NCBI RefSeq assembly: GCF_000745345.1
Contig: NZ_JQNR01000005.1
Location: 2,666,001 to 2,730,000, forward strand
From: Actinacidiphila yeochonensis CN732
GTDB taxonomy: Bacteria; Actinomycetota; Actinomycetes; Streptomycetales; Streptomycetaceae
DNA: 64,000 nt
Direction of reading: 5' to 3'
The translations under genes and the position numbers were made by a program. Of this stretch, positions 30,201-46,024 are shown in pieces (within the stretch, counting starts at the first letter, position 1; every line of letters starts with the position of its first letter). Under the pieces are notes generated by a model. The model made no database searches and was not told the DNA's origin. It saw nothing but the letters and a program-made list of their open reading frames with translations.

Positions 30201-33200
30201 CCGCCGTGCCGGAAGCCTCGGCACGGGGGAGTACGTCGGCGCCGGGGGCCGCGTTGGTGCCGGGGAGCGCGTCGGCGTCCGGGACCGGGGCGGGCGCTTG
30301 GGCCTGTGCGGGCATCGCCGCACCCGGCCAGAAACGGCGGCGCTGGAAGGGGTAGGGCGGCAGCTCGACCCGCCGGGCGGCGGGCGGCAGCAGCGGACGC
30401 CAGTCCACCGCGTGCCCGGCGGTGAACAGCTCCGCCAGCGAGCGCGCGAACCGCTCCCGCCCGCCCTCCTCCCGGCGCAGCGTGCCGCACACCACGGCCG
30501 GCACCCGGGCCTGGTCCAGGCACTCGCGCAGGCTCGTCCCGAGCACGGGGTGCGCGGCCACCTCGACGAAGGCCCCGAACGGCCGCTCGGCCAGGGCCAG
30601 TACGGCCGGGTGGAAGCCGACCGGGCGGCGCAGGTTGCGGTACCAGTAGCGGGCGTCCACCGGACCGGTGACCCAGGCGCCGTCCACCGTCGAGAACCAC
30701 GGCACCGTCGGCGCCGCGGCCTCGACCCCGGCGAGCAGCTCCAGCAGCTCCTCCTCGACCGCCTCCACCCGCGCGGTGTGGGAGGCGTAGTCCACCGGGA
30801 TCACCCGGACGTCCGCGCCGCGCGCGCTCAGCCGCTCGTGGAGGGCGGTGAGCGCCTCCGGGTCGCCGCCGACCAGGGTGCGCCGCGGACCGTTGACGGC
30901 GGCCACCTCGGCGCGGTCGCCGCACGCGCGGACGCAGGCGCGCACCTCCTGCTCGGGCAGCGGTACGGACAGCATGCCGCCGCCCCCGGCCAGCCGCCGC
31001 GCGATGACCTGGCTGCGCAGCGCCACCACGCGCGCGGCGTCCGGCAGCGACAGCGCCCCGGCCACGCAGGCCGCGGCGATCTCCCCCTGGGAGTGGCCGA
31101 GGACGGCGTCGGGGCGCACCCCGCACGCCTGCCACATGGCCGCCAGCGACACCATCACCGCGAACGACACCGGCTGGCCCACGTCCACCCGCTGCCACGG
31201 CGGCGCCCCCTCGGCTCCGTCCAGGACCTCCGACAGCGACCAGTCCACGTGCGGGGCCAGCGCCCGCTCGCACGCGGCCATCCGCGCGGCGAACACCGGC
31301 TCCGTCCGCAGGAGTTCGCGACCCATGCCGGGCCAGTGGCTGCCCTGGCCGGGGAAGACGAAGACGGTGCCGCCGCCGGCCCGCGCCCCGCCGTCCTGCT
31401 CCGCGCGGGCCGGGCCGGCGCTCCCGGCCGCGGCCGGGTCCGCGGTGACCAGGCCGTCGTGCGCACGGCCCGCCGCGAGGGCGCGCAGCGCCTCACCCGC
31501 CGGCGCGGCTTCGCCCGCCACGACCACGGCCCGGTGCTCGAACCGGCCGCTCCCCGCCAGCGCCGCGGCCACGTCCGCCACGGACGCGCCCTGGTCCAGC
31601 AGCCCGGCAAGGGACGCCGCGCGGGCGGCCAGCGCGGTGGCCGACCTGGCGGAGACCACCAACGGGGCAGGGGCAGGGGCCGTGACGGGGGCCGGGACCG
31701 CTTCCCTGCCGCCGGGTGCGCCGTCCGCGCCGTCCGGTCCCGTCGGCACCGGCTCGTCCGACGGCGCCTGTTCGAGGATCACGTGGGCGTTGGTGCCGCT
31801 GAGGCCGAACGAGGAGACGGCACCCCGGCGGGGGCGGCCGTGGTCGGGCCAGTCCCGTTCCCGGGTGAGCAGCTCGACCGCGCCCGAGGACCAGTCCACC
31901 CGTGAGGAGGGCCGGTCCAGGTGGAGGGTGCGCGGCAGCCGGCCGTGGCGCATGGCCAGGACCGTCCTGATCACGCCGACGACGCCCGCGGCGGCCTGCG
32001 TGTGGCCGACGTTGGACTTCGCCGAGCCCAGCAGCAGCGGGGCGTGCCGGGTGCCCCGGCCGTACGTCTCCAGCAGCGCCTGCGCCTCGATCGGGTCGCC
32101 CAGCGCGGTGCCGGTGCCGTGCGCCTCCACCGCGTCCACGTCCCGCGCGGCCAGCCCCGCGTCGGCCAGCGCCTGGCGGATCACCCGCCGCTGGGCGGGC
32201 CCGTTGGGCGCGGTCAGCCCGTTGGAGGCGCCGTCCTGGTTGACCGCCGAGCCGCGGACCACCGCCAGCACCTCCCGGCCGGCCCGGCGCGCGGCGGACA
32301 GCCGCTCCAGCACCAGCACCCCGACGCCCTCGGCCCACGCGGTGCCGTCGGCGGCCTCGGCGAACGGCTTGCACCGGCCGTCGGCGGCCAGCCCGCGCTG
32401 CCGGGAGAACTCGACGAAGCCGTCCGGCGTGGCCATCACCGTCGCTCCGCCGACCAGGGCCGTCGCGCACTCGCCGGACCGCAGCGAACGGACCGCCAGG
32501 TGGAGCGCCACCAGCGAGGACGAGCACGCGGTGTCCACCGCGACCGCCGGCCCCCCGGTGCCCAGCACGTACGCCACCCGGCCGGCCGCCACGCTGCCGG
32601 CGCTGCCGGTGACCCGGTAGCCGTCGGAGTCGCCGCCGGGCGGCAGCAGGCCGGCGTAGCCGTTGCCGAACAGGCCGGTGAAGATGCCCACGTCCTGGCC
32701 GTGGAGCCCGGCCGGGTCGATGCCGGCGCCCTCCAGCGCCTCCCAGGTGACCTCCAGCAGCAGGCGCTGCTGGGGGTCCATGGCCAGCGCCTCGCGCGGC
32801 GAGATCCCGAAGAAGTCGGCGTCGAAGAGCCCGGCGCCGGGCAGGAAGCCGCCGTGCCGGGTGTACGAGGTGCCCGGGGTGCCGGGGTCGGGGTGGTAGA
32901 GGCGGCCGAGGTCCCATCCCCGGTCGTCGGGGAAGGGCGTGATCGCGTCCCGGCCCGCCATGAGCAGCGCCCAGAAGTCCGCGGGGGAGGCGACGCCGCC
33001 GGGCAGCCGTACGCCCATGCCGGTGATCACCACCGGGTCGTCCTCCCCCGCCCGCGGCCCGTTCCGCGCGGTCCCGTCGGCGGACCCGGCCTCGTACGGG
33101 CCGTCGGCCGTCTCCCCGTTCAGGCGTCCGCGCAGGTAGCGGGCGACGGCGGCGGGCGTCGGGTGGTCGAACGCCAGCGTCGCGGGCAGCGCGAGGCCGG

Positions 33201-35004
33201 TGTCCCGGGCCAGCCGGTCGCGCAGGGCGACGGCGCTGATGGAGTCCATGCCCAGGGCGGCGAAGGCGGCGCCGCCGAACACCCGGGCCGGCCGGAACCC
33301 CAGCGCGGCCACCGTCGCCGCCTCCACCAGGGTGTCCAGGTCCGACGGCGCGGCGGCGGGCCGGGCGGCGTCCTCGGGGGCGGCGGGCAGCAGCGCCCGT
33401 ACCGCGTTCCGGTCGGTCTTGCCCGCCGCGTTCCGCGGGATCTCGTCCACCAGGCCGAGCCGGACGGGGAGTTTGTAGCCGGCCAGCAGGGGCGCGGCGA
33501 ACGCGCGCAGCGCCTCCAGCGTGACGCCGGCCCCCGCCGCCCCGGCGGCCGGTACGGCCACGGCGGCCACCGCCTCGCCCCACGTGTCGTGCGGCGTGCC
33601 GACGACCGCGACGTCCGCCACGCCGGGGCAGCCGGCCAGCACCCGTTCGACCTCGGCGGGGTAGACGTTCTCGCCGTTGGTGATGACGACGTCCTTGAGC
33701 CGGTCGACGAGGAACAGGCAGCCGTCGGCGTCCAGCCGCCCGATGTCGCCGGTGCGGAACCAGCCGTCCCCGGGCCAGGCCGCGCCGGTGGCCTCGGGGT
33801 CGTCCCAGTAGCCGGGGCTGACGTTCGCGCCGCGCACCCACACCTCCCCGGCCGCGTCCGGACCGGCCACCGGCTCGCCGGTCGCCGGATCGCTGACCCG
33901 CAGCTCCGTCAGCGGCATCGCCACGCCCGCCGAGCCGGCCTTCGCCACCGTCAGGGCGGCCGGCAGGTGGCTGGCGAAGCACGCGGTCTCGGTCAGCCCC
34001 CACGCCTGCTGGAGCGGCACCCCGCGCTCCGCGTAGTCCAGCACCAGCCGCGGCGGCACCGGCGCGCCGGCCACGACGGGGCTGCGCAGGGCGGAGAGGT
34101 CCGCCTCCGCGAACCCCGCCGAGCGGCTGACCGCCGCGTACATCGACGGGACGGCGAAGACCGTGTTGACCTGGAACTCCACCAGGTCGCGCAGGGTCCG
34201 GTCGGGGTCGAAGGAGCGGCGCAGCAGCGTGGTGCCGCCGCGCGCCAGGGCGCGCAGCGTGAAGCAGTTCAGCCCGCCGATGTGGAAGAGCGGGGTGACC
34301 ACGAGGTTGACGTCGCCGTCCCGGACGTCCAGGGCCGCGTCGACGTTGGCGCTGTTGGCCCGGATGTTGCCGTGGGTGAGCCGGACGCCTTTGGCCCGGC
34401 CGGTGGTGCCGGAGGTGTACAGCAGCAGGGCGAGGTCGTCCTCGCCCAGCGGCAGCGGCTCGCGCACCGCGCCGACCCCGGCCAACTCCGTGCTCAGCGG
34501 CGCGTACGGCGGCTCGGGCCGGTACGGCGGCTCCTGCGCGTACGGCGGCCCGGCCGGCTCCGGCGCGGCGCTGAGCCGCGCGGCGGCGAGCGGGACGGCG
34601 GGGTCGTCGTCGACGAGCAGCGGGCGCAGCCCCGGCCGGGCGGCCGCGAACGGCCGGACGGCGGCGAGGTGGCCCGGCTCCACGACCAGCGCGCCGGCCC
34701 CGCAGTGGCGCAGCACCTCGTCCGTCTCCCGGGGACTGAGCCGGTGGTTGACCGGTACGAGGACGGCGCCCAGCCAGGCGCACGCCAGGTACGCCGTCAG
34801 CAGCGCCGGGCTGTTCATCCCCACGTAGGCGACCCGGTCGCCGCGCGCGGTGCCGCGCTCGGCGAGCACCTCGGCCAGCCGCCCGGCCCGGTCGAGGAGT
34901 TCGGGGTAGCCGACCGAGGTGCCCTCGTACAGGAGCGCCGGTCCGGCCGAGGGCCGTGCGGCGGCCCGCTGGGCGTCCCGCACCGGGTTGGTGTCCACAT
35001 GCAT
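27229..35004 (-). CDS. PKS-A: AL-ACP loading plus KS-AT-DH-KR-ACP module
   Basis: 2591 residues, single frame. Residues 1-540 are an acyl-CoA-ligase-type loading domain ([37 protein letters not shown]) that activates a free carboxylic acid. ACP1 Ser is residue 588 (GMDSIS). KS begins near 635, with Cys 827 in DTACSSS. AT has Ser 1305 in GHSQGE and the VDYASH motif, both methylmalonyl-CoA marks. DH has [10 protein letters not shown] (His 1639) and [12 protein letters not shown] has NYAAAN (Tyr 2285) and LDD, B-type, consistent with an alkene. ACP2 Ser is 2475. A C-terminal docking segment ([14 protein letters not shown]) and no thioesterase show the chain passes on. ATG 35004 follows GAGGAG. 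It lies 34 nt after PKS-C. Confidence 0.95.
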   Translation of the reverse strand: MHVDTNPVRDAQRAAARPSAGPALLYEGTSVGYPELLDRAGRLAEVLAERGTARGDRVAYVGMNSPALLTAYLACAWLGAVLVPVNHRLSPRETDEVLRHCGAGALVVEPGHLAAVRPFAAARPGLRPLLVDDDPAVPLAAARLSAAPEPAGPPYAQEPPYRPEPPYAPLSTELAGVGAVREPLPLGEDDLALLLYTSGTTGRAKGVRLTHGNIRANSANVDAALDVRDGDVNLVVTPLFHIGGLNCFTLRALARGGTTLLRRSFDPDRTLRDLVEFQVNTVFAVPSMYAAVSRSAGFAEADLSALRSPVVAGAPVPPRLVLDYAERGVPLQQAWGLTETACFASHLPAALTVAKAGSAGVAMPLTELRVSDPATGEPVAGPDAAGEVWVRGANVSPGYWDDPEATGAAWPGDGWFRTGDIGRLDADGCLFLVDRLKDVVITNGENVYPAEVERVLAGCPGVADVAVVGTPHDTWGEAVAAVAVPAAGAAGAGVTLEALRAFAAPLLAGYKLPVRLGLVDEIPRNAAGKTDRNAVRALLPAAPEDAARPAAAPSDLDTLVEAATVAALGFRPARVFGGAAFAALGMDSISAVALRDRLARDTGLALPATLAFDHPTPAAVARYLRGRLNGETADGPYEAGSADGTARNGPRAGEDDPVVITGMGVRLPGGVASPADFWALLMAGRDAITPFPDDRGWDLGRLYHPDPGTPGTSYTRHGGFLPGAGLFDADFFGISPREALAMDPQQRLLLEVTWEALEGAGIDPAGLHGQDVGIFTGLFGNGYAGLLPPGGDSDGYRVTGSAGSVAAGRVAYVLGTGGPAVAVDTACSSSLVALHLAVRSLRSGECATALVGGATVMATPDGFVEFSRQRGLAADGRCKPFAEAADGTAWAEGVGVLVLERLSAARRAGREVLAVVRGSAVNQDGASNGLTAPNGPAQRRVIRQALADAGLAARDVDAVEAHGTGTALGDPIEAQALLETYGRGTRHAPLLLGSAKSNVGHTQAAAGVVGVIRTVLAMRHGRLPRTLHLDRPSSRVDWSSGAVELLTRERDWPDHGRPRRGAVSSFGLSGTNAHVILEQAPSDEPVPTGPDGADGAPGGREAVPAPVTAPAPAPLVVSARSATALAARAASLAGLLDQGASVADVAAALAGSGRFEHRAVVVAGEAAPAGEALRALAAGRAHDGLVTADPAAAGSAGPARAEQDGGARAGGGTVFVFPGQGSHWPGMGRELLRTEPVFAARMAACERALAPHVDWSLSEVLDGAEGAPPWQRVDVGQPVSFAVMVSLAAMWQACGVRPDAVLGHSQGEIAAACVAGALSLPDAARVVALRSQVIARRLAGGGGMLSVPLPEQEVRACVRACGDRAEVAAVNGPRRTLVGGDPEALTALHERLSARGADVRVIPVDYASHTARVEAVEEELLELLAGVEAAAPTVPWFSTVDGAWVTGPVDARYWYRNLRRPVGFHPAVLALAERPFGAFVEVAAHPVLGTSLRECLDQARVPAVVCGTLRREEGGRERFARSLAELFTAGHAVDWRPLLPPAARRVELPPYPFQRRRFWPGAAMPAQAQAPAPVPDADALPGTNAAPGADVLPRAEASGTAVAGHPLLRTVAEAPGTGGPVLTLTGRVSTAAQPWLADHAVHGTVLLPATALVELALQAGERAGCPVVEELVLEAPLVLPPRAEVAVRVTVDAPDGAGHRPLTVHARADDPGAAWVRHAAGRVRPGSAADARPPAAGIWPPVGTVPASPGALYGALAERGYGYGPLFRGLTSGWVRGDECYGEAVLTEAAGGSGGSGGPGGYALHPALFDAALHTALLGSRPAPDAPVNVPVNTPTDDPADAPADRPVNGPAAADGPLVPFVWRQVVLHTSGTRAVRVRVVPSAGGLAVELAAQDGTPVLSVGSLTVRPLPAKDVLSPAAGGVPPVPADGTPPVPAAHAPVPRAAPQRGLYRVDWTELPVTAGAGAAPAGVRNAAEVAAAPADRRRLLLWREEEPSSGGDPHRVRAALAWALEAVRAALARPAGEGEGGLLVVATRRGVATRDGEPLDPAAAAVWGLVRSAQTEHPGRFLLADLDLPPATGPDEAAAAVAPGLAAAAAAGEPQFAVRGGAVRVPRLVAVAAPPPEGAAPPRPLDPAGTVLITGGTGLLGRLVARHLVAEHGVRSLVLASRRGPDAPEAAEECARLRAQGVQVALVACDVADREGVRALLAAVPPQAPLTAVVHAAAVLDDGVVGALDARRVDTVLRPKADAALWLDELTQNQNLSAFVLFSSAAGVLGTGGQGNYAAANAVLDALAVRRRAAGQPAVSLAWGLWEGAGALTGHLTGADLARTARMGVRPLGAEEGLRLLDAALASPDPVLVPIGLDHTVLRARAGSDLLPAMLRGCALGDGSLGDGPLGDGSLGDGAVPPLPAAPATPAPRAAIPQQDGPAERWRTADLEALTDLVRDQTGAVLGLPPGERIGAADPFQHAGIDSLTALELRERLSRLTGSDLPVTLVFDHPTPAAVADHLRTLLRPAEPPSGPGALEVALAAATPDEATCRLLADRLRELLAERDRSAVPAGPDAPARDIGSATDDELFAFIDAEFRAES

Positions 35005-35038
35005 GGCTGTTCTCCTCGGTGGCGTGCGAATTCGCGCG

Positions 35039-38000
35039 TCAGGCGGTGGGGGAGTCCGGGCGCGGGAACCAGTCGGCCTGGACGAAGAATTCGACGTACC
35101 GGCGGAACAGCCGCTCGTCGATCGGCGGGCAGGTGATCCCGGTGCCGGCCAGGGCCCGTTCGGTGGCCGAGACGTCCATCGGGGGGTGGAACGCCTTGCC
35201 GTTGGCGATGAGTTCGAAGGTGTCGAGCAGCGGGACGAGGGGGTTGTCGGGGTCGGCGAGGAGGCGTTCCCGCCAGCTCCGCAGGTCCGTCTCGGGCAGC
35301 GGGTAGCCGAGCGCCCGGAGGTGGCCGAGGAACTCGGCGTAGCCCTCGGTGCCGGGGTTGTGCAGGTGGAAGGTGCCGCCCGCGTTCTCGGCGCGCAGCG
35401 AGACGGCCAGCACCGCCGCGCTGACGTAGTCGGCCGGTGCCATGTGGGCCGGGCCGCGCAGGCCCTCGGGCACCACACCGGCCTGGAGCAGCCCCTTCAG
35501 GCTCAGCCAGATGAAGTCGTGGCGCTGGCAGGCTCCGTTGACCTGGTCCCCGCAGATGACGTCGGACCGGTACACGGAGACCGGCAGCCCGCGCCCCTGG
35601 GCGATCCGCACCACCTCCTCCGCCACCCACTTGCTCTGCAGGTAGCCGTTGGCCAGCGCCTCCGGCGGGCCGGTCGGGTCGTCCACCCGCAGCGGGCGCT
35701 CGGCGGCCGAGACGGCGGCGAAGACCCCGGTGGACGACACGTGGTGGACCGGCACGGTGCGATGCCGGGCGGCCAGCCGCAGGACCTCCCGGGTGCCCGA
35801 GACGTTGGCGGCCCGCAACTCGGCGTACGGACGGAGCCAGTTGACGGTCGCGCCGGCGTGGTAGACGGCGTCGGCGGTACGCGCCAGGACGTCGAACCGC
35901 TCCTCCGTCAGGCCGAGCCGGGGCAGCGCCAGGTCGCCGTGGACGACCTCCAGCCGGTCGGGGTCCACAGCGTCCTCGATCCGGTACCAGCGCAGCGCCT
36001 CCCGCAGGCGGTGCTCGGCGTCGAGCCGCCCGGCGCCGCGTACCAGGCAGTGCACCCTGGCCCGGGTGGTCCGCATCAGGTCGCGCAGCAGGAACGCGCC
36101 GAGGAAGCCGGTCGCCCCGGTCAGCAGGACCTCGCGGGGATCGGCCACGGAGCGGACCACCTCGGCGGCCGGACGGATGTCGTCGTCCAGCCGGACATCG
36201 GCCTCGAAGTCCACGCCGCCGGCACCGGGTCCGGCGGGTCCGGTGCCGGCGGCAGGTCCGGCAGGTCCGGCGGGGCCGGTGCCGGCGGCGGCGAGCAGGG
36301 CCGCGTACACGTGGTCGCCCAGGGCGGCGGGCGTGGGATGGTCGTAGACGACGCCCGCCTTCAACCGCAGCCCGGTGGCCGCCTCCAGGCGGTTGCGCAG
36401 GCCCACCGAGGCCAGCGAGTCGAAGCCCATCTCGGGGAAGCCGCGCCCGTCCTCGACGGCGTCGGCGGTGGCGTGGCCGAGGACCAGCGCGGTCTCCCGC
36501 CGTACCGTCTCGGCCACCTCCTGCCGCCTGCGCTGCTCGGGCAGGCCGGCGAACCGGGCCAGCAGCGGCGCGGCGGTGGCGGCGGCGCGCCGGACGGCCT
36601 GCCGGGGGACGCGCCGGACCAGGCCGGTGAACAGCAGCGGGATGTCGTCGTTGGCGGCCAGCGCGGCGGGGTCCACGGGCGTCACGGTCACCGCCGCGCG
36701 TCCGGTGGCGAGCGCGGCGTCCAGCATGGCCGGCCCGTCCGCCGCGCCGATCGGCAGCACGCCGCCGCGGGCGATGCGCTTGAGGTCCGGCTCGGAAAGG
36801 TGCCCGGCCATGCTGCCGTCCACGTGCCACAACCCCCAGGCGAGGGAGGCCGCCGGCAGCCCCCGGGCTGCCCGGTACTGGGCGAGGGCGTCCAGGAAGG
36901 TGTTGGCGGCGGCGTAGTTGGCCTGTCCGGGGCCGCCGACCACCCCCGCGATCGAGGAGAACAGCACGAACGACGACAGGTGGTGACGCAGCGTCAGTTC
37001 GTGCAGGTTCCACGCCGCGTCGGCCTTGGGACGCAGCACGGCAGCGAGCCGTTCGGGGGTCAGGGCCGGGAGCACGCCGTCGTCGAGGACGCCCGCGGTG
37101 TGCACCACGCCGGTGAGCGGGTGGTCGGCGGGGATGCCCGCGAGCAGCTCGGCGAGCGCCTCGCGGTCGGCGGCGTCGCACGCGGCGACGGTGACCCGCG
37201 CGCCCAGCGCGGTGAGGTCGGCGACGAGGTCGGCGGCGCCGTCCGCCGCGGGCCCGCGCCGACTGGTCAGCAGCAGCCGGCGCACGCCGTGGCGGCGGAC
37301 CAGGTGGCGGGCGAACAGCGCGCCGAGGGCGCCGGTGCCGCCGGTGACCAGTACGGTGCCGTCCGGGTCCCAGGACGGCGGTTGGTCCGCCCGCGCCGGG
37401 GCGGCCGGGGCCGGCACCCGCGCCAGCCGGGGCACGTGCACGGTGCCCTGCCGCAGAGCGGCCTGCGGCTCCCCCGACGCCAGGAGCTCAGCCAGTGCCT
37501 CGGCCGAGGCGGGGGCGCCGTCGAGGTCGGCCAGCACGATCCGGCCGGGGGCCTCGGACTGGGCCGACCGCAGCAGCCCCCACGCCGCGGCTGCGGCCGG
37601 GTCGGGCGTTTCGACGGCTGTTCCCGCTGTGCCAGCCGTTCCGACTGTTCCGGACGGGTCGTCCGCCGCGGCCGTGTGGACGGCGCCCCGCGTCAGCACC
37701 ACCAACCGGGCCGCGCCCGAACGCGGGTCGGCCAGCCAGGACTGGGCCAACTCCAGCGCACGCGAGGCGTATGCGTGGGCTCCGGCAGCGGGATCGCCGT
37801 ACCCACCCGGTGTCGACTCCTGCTCGGAAAGGGCTGGTTCCCGCGCGGACCGAAGCAACTCCGGTAGCAGCGGCACCAGAACGGTGTCGCAGGAGTCCGG
37901 CAGCAGGCTGAGGGCCGCCTCCAGGGTGGGCACGCGGCGCCCGGGGACGCCGGGCAGCGTGACCAGCGGGGCGGACGGCCCATCCGGCTCGGAGGTCCCG

Positions 38001-41000
38001 CCTGGCTCGGAGGTCCCATCCGGCTCGGACGCCGTACCCGGGTCCGGCGCCTCGTCACGGCCCTGTCCGGCGCTCGGGTCGACCACCGCCCAGCGGTCCT
38101 GGCCCGCGCGCGGCCCGGGCGCCAGCGGCAGCCAGCACGTCTCGAAGAGCGCGTCGAGGGCGCCGCGGTCCCGGCTGCCGTCGCCCGCGGTCTCCGGGCC
38201 CAGCGCGACGGAGCCGACGGACGCCACCGGCAGCCCGTCCGGGTCGGTGAACCGCAGCGACAGCGTCCCCTCCGGTCCCGGGGCGATCCGCACCCGGACG
38301 GTCCCGGCGCCCGGCGTGTGCAGGCGTACCCCGCGCCAGCGCAGGGCGGGCCGCGGCCGTTCGGTGCCGACGGCCAGCCGCAGCGCCACGTCGAGCAGCG
38401 CCGGATGGAGGCCGAACCCCTCCACCGCCGTGCCGGGCGCCACGCTCACCTCGGCGAACAACTCCTCGCCCCGCCGCCACAGCGCGGTGACGGGTGCCCG
38501 GGTGCCGGTGCCTCCGGTGCTTCCGGTGCCGGCTGTTGCCCGGGACGGCTGGACGGCGGGCCCACCGTCACAGGCTGACAAAGCGCCGACCACCGCGGCC
38601 GTCTCCACCGCCTCCGCGCCGGCCGGGGGCCAGGCGGCGGGGGCGGCGGGCGCGGGGACCGCCGTGCGGCTCAGGGTGCCGGAGGCCCAGGGGGCCCACG
38701 TGCCCTGCCCCTTCTCCGGCCGGCAGTGCACCGTGACCGGCCGGCGCCCGGCGCCGTCCGCCGCGCCGACCACGATCTGCGCGGCCAGCGCGCCGCGTCC
38801 CGGCAGTACCGGCCCCGGGTCGACGGACAGCTCCTCCACCAGCGAGCAGCCGGCCTCCTCGCCGGCCCGGGCGACCATGTCCAGCAGCGCCGCGGACGGC
38901 AGCGCGCCCGCCCGTTCCGCGGTTCGCCCGGCCGTGGCCAGGACCTCGGTGCCGATCCGCCCGGTGCACACCCACTCGTCGCGGCCCGCCACCCGGACCG
39001 CGCTGTCGAGCAGCGGATGGCCGGCCGCCGGGCCGCCGCCGGCCGGCGTGTCGGCCGGCGTCAGCCAGTACCGCTCCCGCTGGAAGGCGTACGTGGGCAG
39101 CTCGACGGGGTCGGCGGCCCGGCGGGGGAAGAACTCCGACCAGCCGACCGGCACGCCGGCCGCCCACAGCCGGCCGAGGGCGGTGACGACGGCGGCGGAC
39201 TCGGGCGCGTTGGCGCGCAGGGCGGCCAGGGACAGCACCGGACCGTCCGGCCCGCGCCCGCCGCACTCCTCCACCATGGCCGACAGCACGGCGTCCGGCC
39301 CGAGTTCCAGCGTCGCCGTGACGCCCATGCCGCACAGCGAGGCGACGGCGTCGGCGAACCGGACCGGCTGCCGGACCTGGTCGATCCAGTACTCCGCGGT
39401 ACGCAGCCGGTCGGGGTCGGCGCCGCGGCCCGTGACGGCGGAGACCACGGGCAGGACGGGCGCCCGGAGGGTGGCGGCCAGCAGGACCTCGCGGTACTCC
39501 GCCAGCATCCCGTCCATGTGCCAGGAGTGCGCCGCGTGGCTGATGGCCAGGTGCTTGCTGCGCCCGCCGGCGGCCGCGACGGCGTCGGCGACCTCTCGTA
39601 CGGCGTCCGCGTCGCCGGAGACGACCACCGAGGACGGGCTGTTGACCGCCGCGAGGTCCACCCGGCCCGGATACCGCGCCAGCAGGGCGCGGGCCTCCTC
39701 CTCGGTGACGCCGAGCGCCGCCATCGCGCCGTTGTCCGGCTGCTCCTGCATCAGCCGGCCCCGGGCGGCCACCACGGCCGCCGCGTCCGGCAGCGACAGC
39801 ACACCGGCCACGTGGGCGGCGGACAGCTCGCCCAGCGAGTGCCCGGCGACCGCGTACGGACGCACCCCCCAGCTCTCGAAGAGCCGGAAGAGCGCGACCT
39901 CCTGGGCGAACACCGCCGGCTGGCCGTACCGGTGCTGCGCCAGCAGCTCCCGCGCCGCCACGACCTCGTGCAGCGGCCGGTCCAGGTGCGGCGCGAACGC
40001 CTCGACCGCCGCGTCGAACGCCTCGGCGTAGGCGGGGAAGTCCAGGTACGGCTCCGCGCCCATCCCCGGACGCTGGGCGCCCATGCCGGTGAACAGGGCG
40101 GCGAGCCGCGGCTCGGCGGCCGGGCGGCGCGGCGCGTCGCCCTCGCCCCGCGACAGCCCGCGCACCGCCGCGAGCAGCTCCTCGCGGCCCGCTCCCACGA
40201 CCACCGCCCGGTGCCGCAGCGCCGCGCGGGTGGTGGCCAGCGCCCGGCCGACGGCCTCGGGCGCGGCCTCCGGGTGCCGTTCGGCGAACGCGGCCAGCCG
40301 CGCCGCCTGCGCGCGGACCGCCGCCGGGGTGGCCCCGGAGACCACCCAGGGCACGGCGGGCAGCGGCGGCCGGGCGGCATCGGCGTCCTGCCCGGCCCCC
40401 TGCCCGGCCCCTGCTCGGTGTCCTGCCCGCCGCGGTGCCCGGTGTCCTGCCCACCGGCGTCCCGACCGGCGTCGTCGCTGACCTCCCCGCCGAGGTTCTC
40501 GGCCTTCGACGCCGGTTCGGGCTCCGGGGCCTGTTCCAGGACGAGGTGGACGTTGGTGCCGCTCACGCCGAAGGCCGAGACGCCCGCGCGGCGCGGCGCG
40601 CCGGTGCGCGGCCAGGGCCGCTGCTCGGTGAGCAGCTCGACCGCGCCGGCCGTCCAGTCCACCAGCGGCGTCGGCCGGTCGACGTGCAGGGTCGCGGGCA
40701 GCGCGGCGTGCCGCAGCGCCTGGACCATCTTGATCACGCCGCCGATACCGGCCGCCGCCGCGGAGTGTCCGATGTTGGACTTCAACGAGCCCAGCAGCAG
40801 CGGGCGTTCGACCGGGCGGCCGGAACCGTACGCGGCCAGCAGCGCCTGCGCCTCGATGGGGTCGCCGAGCCGGGTGCCGGTGCCGTGCGCCTCGACGGCG
40901 TCCACCTCGGCGGCGTCGAGCCCGGCGTCGGCCAGCGCCGCCCGGATCACCCGTTCCTGGGCGAGGCCGTTGGGCGCGGTGAGGCCGTTGGAGGCGCCGT

Positions 41001-41904
41001 CCTGGTTGGCGGCCGTGCCGCGCACCACGGCGAGCACCCGGTGCCCGTTGCGCCGCGCGTCGGAGAGCCGCTCCAGCAGCACCAGGCCGACGCCGTCCGC
41101 CCAGCCGGTGCCGTCCGCCGCCGCGGCGAAGGACTTGCACCGGCCGTCGGGGGCGAGCCCGCGCTGCCGGGAGAAGTCGACGAAGCCGCTGGGCGTGGCC
41201 ATGACGGTCACCCCGCCGGCCAGGGCGAGCGATGACTCCCCCTCGCGCAGCGACCGTACCGCCAGGTGCAGCGCGACCAGGGACGAGGAGCAGGCCGTGT
41301 CCAGGCTCACGGCGGGGCCCTCGAAGCCGAAGGTGTACGCGATACGCCCCGAGGCGACGCTGCCGAGCCGGCCGGTCAGCAGGTGCCCCTCGTACTCCGG
41401 CGGCCCGGCCAGCCCGAGGTACGTCTGGCCGGTGACGCCGGCGAAGACGCCCACCCGGCCGCCGCGCAGCGTGGTGACGTCGATGGCGGCGTGCTCGAAC
41501 ACCTCCCAGGCCGTCTCCAGCAGCACCCGGTGCTGCGGGTCCATCGCGGTGGCCTCGCGCGGGGAGATGCCGAAGAAGTCCGCGTCGAAGCCGGTGGCGT
41601 CCGCGACGAACCCGCCCTCACGCGTGTACGAGGTGCCGGCGGTGTCCGGGTCGGGGTCGTACAGCCCGGCCAGGTCCCAGCCGCGGTCGGCGGGGAAGGG
41701 GGTGACCGCGTCGCGGCCCGCCGCCACCAGGTCCCACAGGTCGTCCGGGCCGGCCACCCCGCCGGGATAGCGGCAGGCCATGCCGATGACCGCGACCGGT
41801 TCGTGCCGCGCGGCCTCCAGCGCGGAGATCCGCCGCCGCGCGGTCCGCAGCTCGGCGGTGACGCGCTTGAGGTACGCGACGAGCTTGTCCTCGTCATCGG
41901 ACAT
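35039..41904 (-). CDS. PKS-C: KS-AT-DH(dead)-KR-ACP-thioester reductase (one frameshift)
   Basis: About 2290 residues. An N-terminal docking helix ([16 protein letters not shown]), KS with Cys near residue 205 (DTACSSS), then AT with GHSLGE and HAAHSWHM, malonyl-like. The DH region keeps the double-hotdog length but lacks HxxxGxxxxP (it reads [14 protein letters not shown]), so it should be inactive. KR is complete (GGTGALG, LDD, NYAAAN). ACP has GFDSLAS. The C-terminal thioester reductase has GATGFLG, VSSTGVF and YLQSK, for release as aldehyde. The KS and AT lie in different frames: CAGGGG at 40408-40411 lacks one G compared with the adjacent copy CAGGGGG. ATG 41904 follows GGAAGAG. Confidence 0.93.
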
Positions 41905-41935
41905 GGTGCTCTCTTCCTTCGCAGACAGGGACGGT

Positions 41936-42003
41936 CGGACGCGGTCGGGAGGGGACGGACGCGGTCGGGAGGGGCGGGAGGGACGGACGCGGTCGGGAGG
42001 GGG
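41936..42003. repeat. GGACGCGGTCGGGAGGGG repeats between PKS-B and PKS-C
   Basis: Three copies of an 18-bp unit, with a shorter partial copy between the second and third, fill most of the 134-nt gap between the PKS-B stop and PKS-C start. They could form G-rich structures; no gene is present. Confidence 0.85.
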
Positions 42004-42038
42004 CGGACGGACTGGGACGGCGGCGCGGACGGCGCCGG

Positions 42039-45390
<3,352 letters not shown>

Positions 45391-46024
45391 TCTGTGTTGC
45401 CGTCGGGGGCGGGGAAGGGGCGGGGAGACGAGGGGAAACCGGGGGAGATCAGCGGAGCGCGGGGGAGGAGGCGAGGGCAACGGGCAGGACGGCCGGGCCG
45501 GGGGCGGATACCCGCGGGTGTCTGCGGGATGCCGGGGATATTCGGGATACTGCGGATAGCTGGAAGAGTGCCGCTTGAGGCCGTTCCGACGTTTCGCGTT
45601 TCAACGTTTTCCGCGTCCTCCTTTCCCGTGCGCACACGACCTCTCCAACACCGTCCCACAGGTGCACCGTTGTCTTTTCACGACGGGAATCCGCCACCGC
45701 GGCCCGGTGTTCCCCGTGATCCCGCACTTTTCGGGCCGGGGCACGGCAAATGGCGCCAGGGCGGCCCGGAATGTTGTCCACCTGAAAGTGTGACGGGATG
45801 GCGGAGGCGATTTCCGGGGCGCCGAGGCCGGATACGATGCACGCGGCTCCGATGGGAAATCACGCACCGCACGGGCCGGTTCCTCTGAGATCCTCCGAGA
45901 TCCTCCGAGATCCGGAGGGCGGACCGGCGGCCATCGGAATGGCAACCCCTGGGTTTATCGGATTTCCCAACGGTACGGTCGCACAGGGCCGGTGCCGAGC
46001 TCTCCTTCGGACGATGGGAGACAC
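45391..46024. promoter_or_regulatory. Divergent promoter region of the PKS locus
   Basis: 634 nt between PKS-B and the acyltransferase, with no gene. It has A/T-richer stretches near 45590-45700 and 45930-45975 where promoters are likely, and a triple 10-bp repeat at 45881-45910. It probably controls both PKS and tailoring arms. No regulator gene lies next to it. Confidence 0.6.
45881..45910. repeat. Three in-register 10-bp repeats, possible operator
   Basis: TCCTCTGAGA, TCCTCCGAGA, TCCTCCGAGA, followed by TCCGGAGGGC. One helical turn per repeat would place three monomers on one DNA face, 115 nt upstream of the acyltransferase start. Confidence 0.6.
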
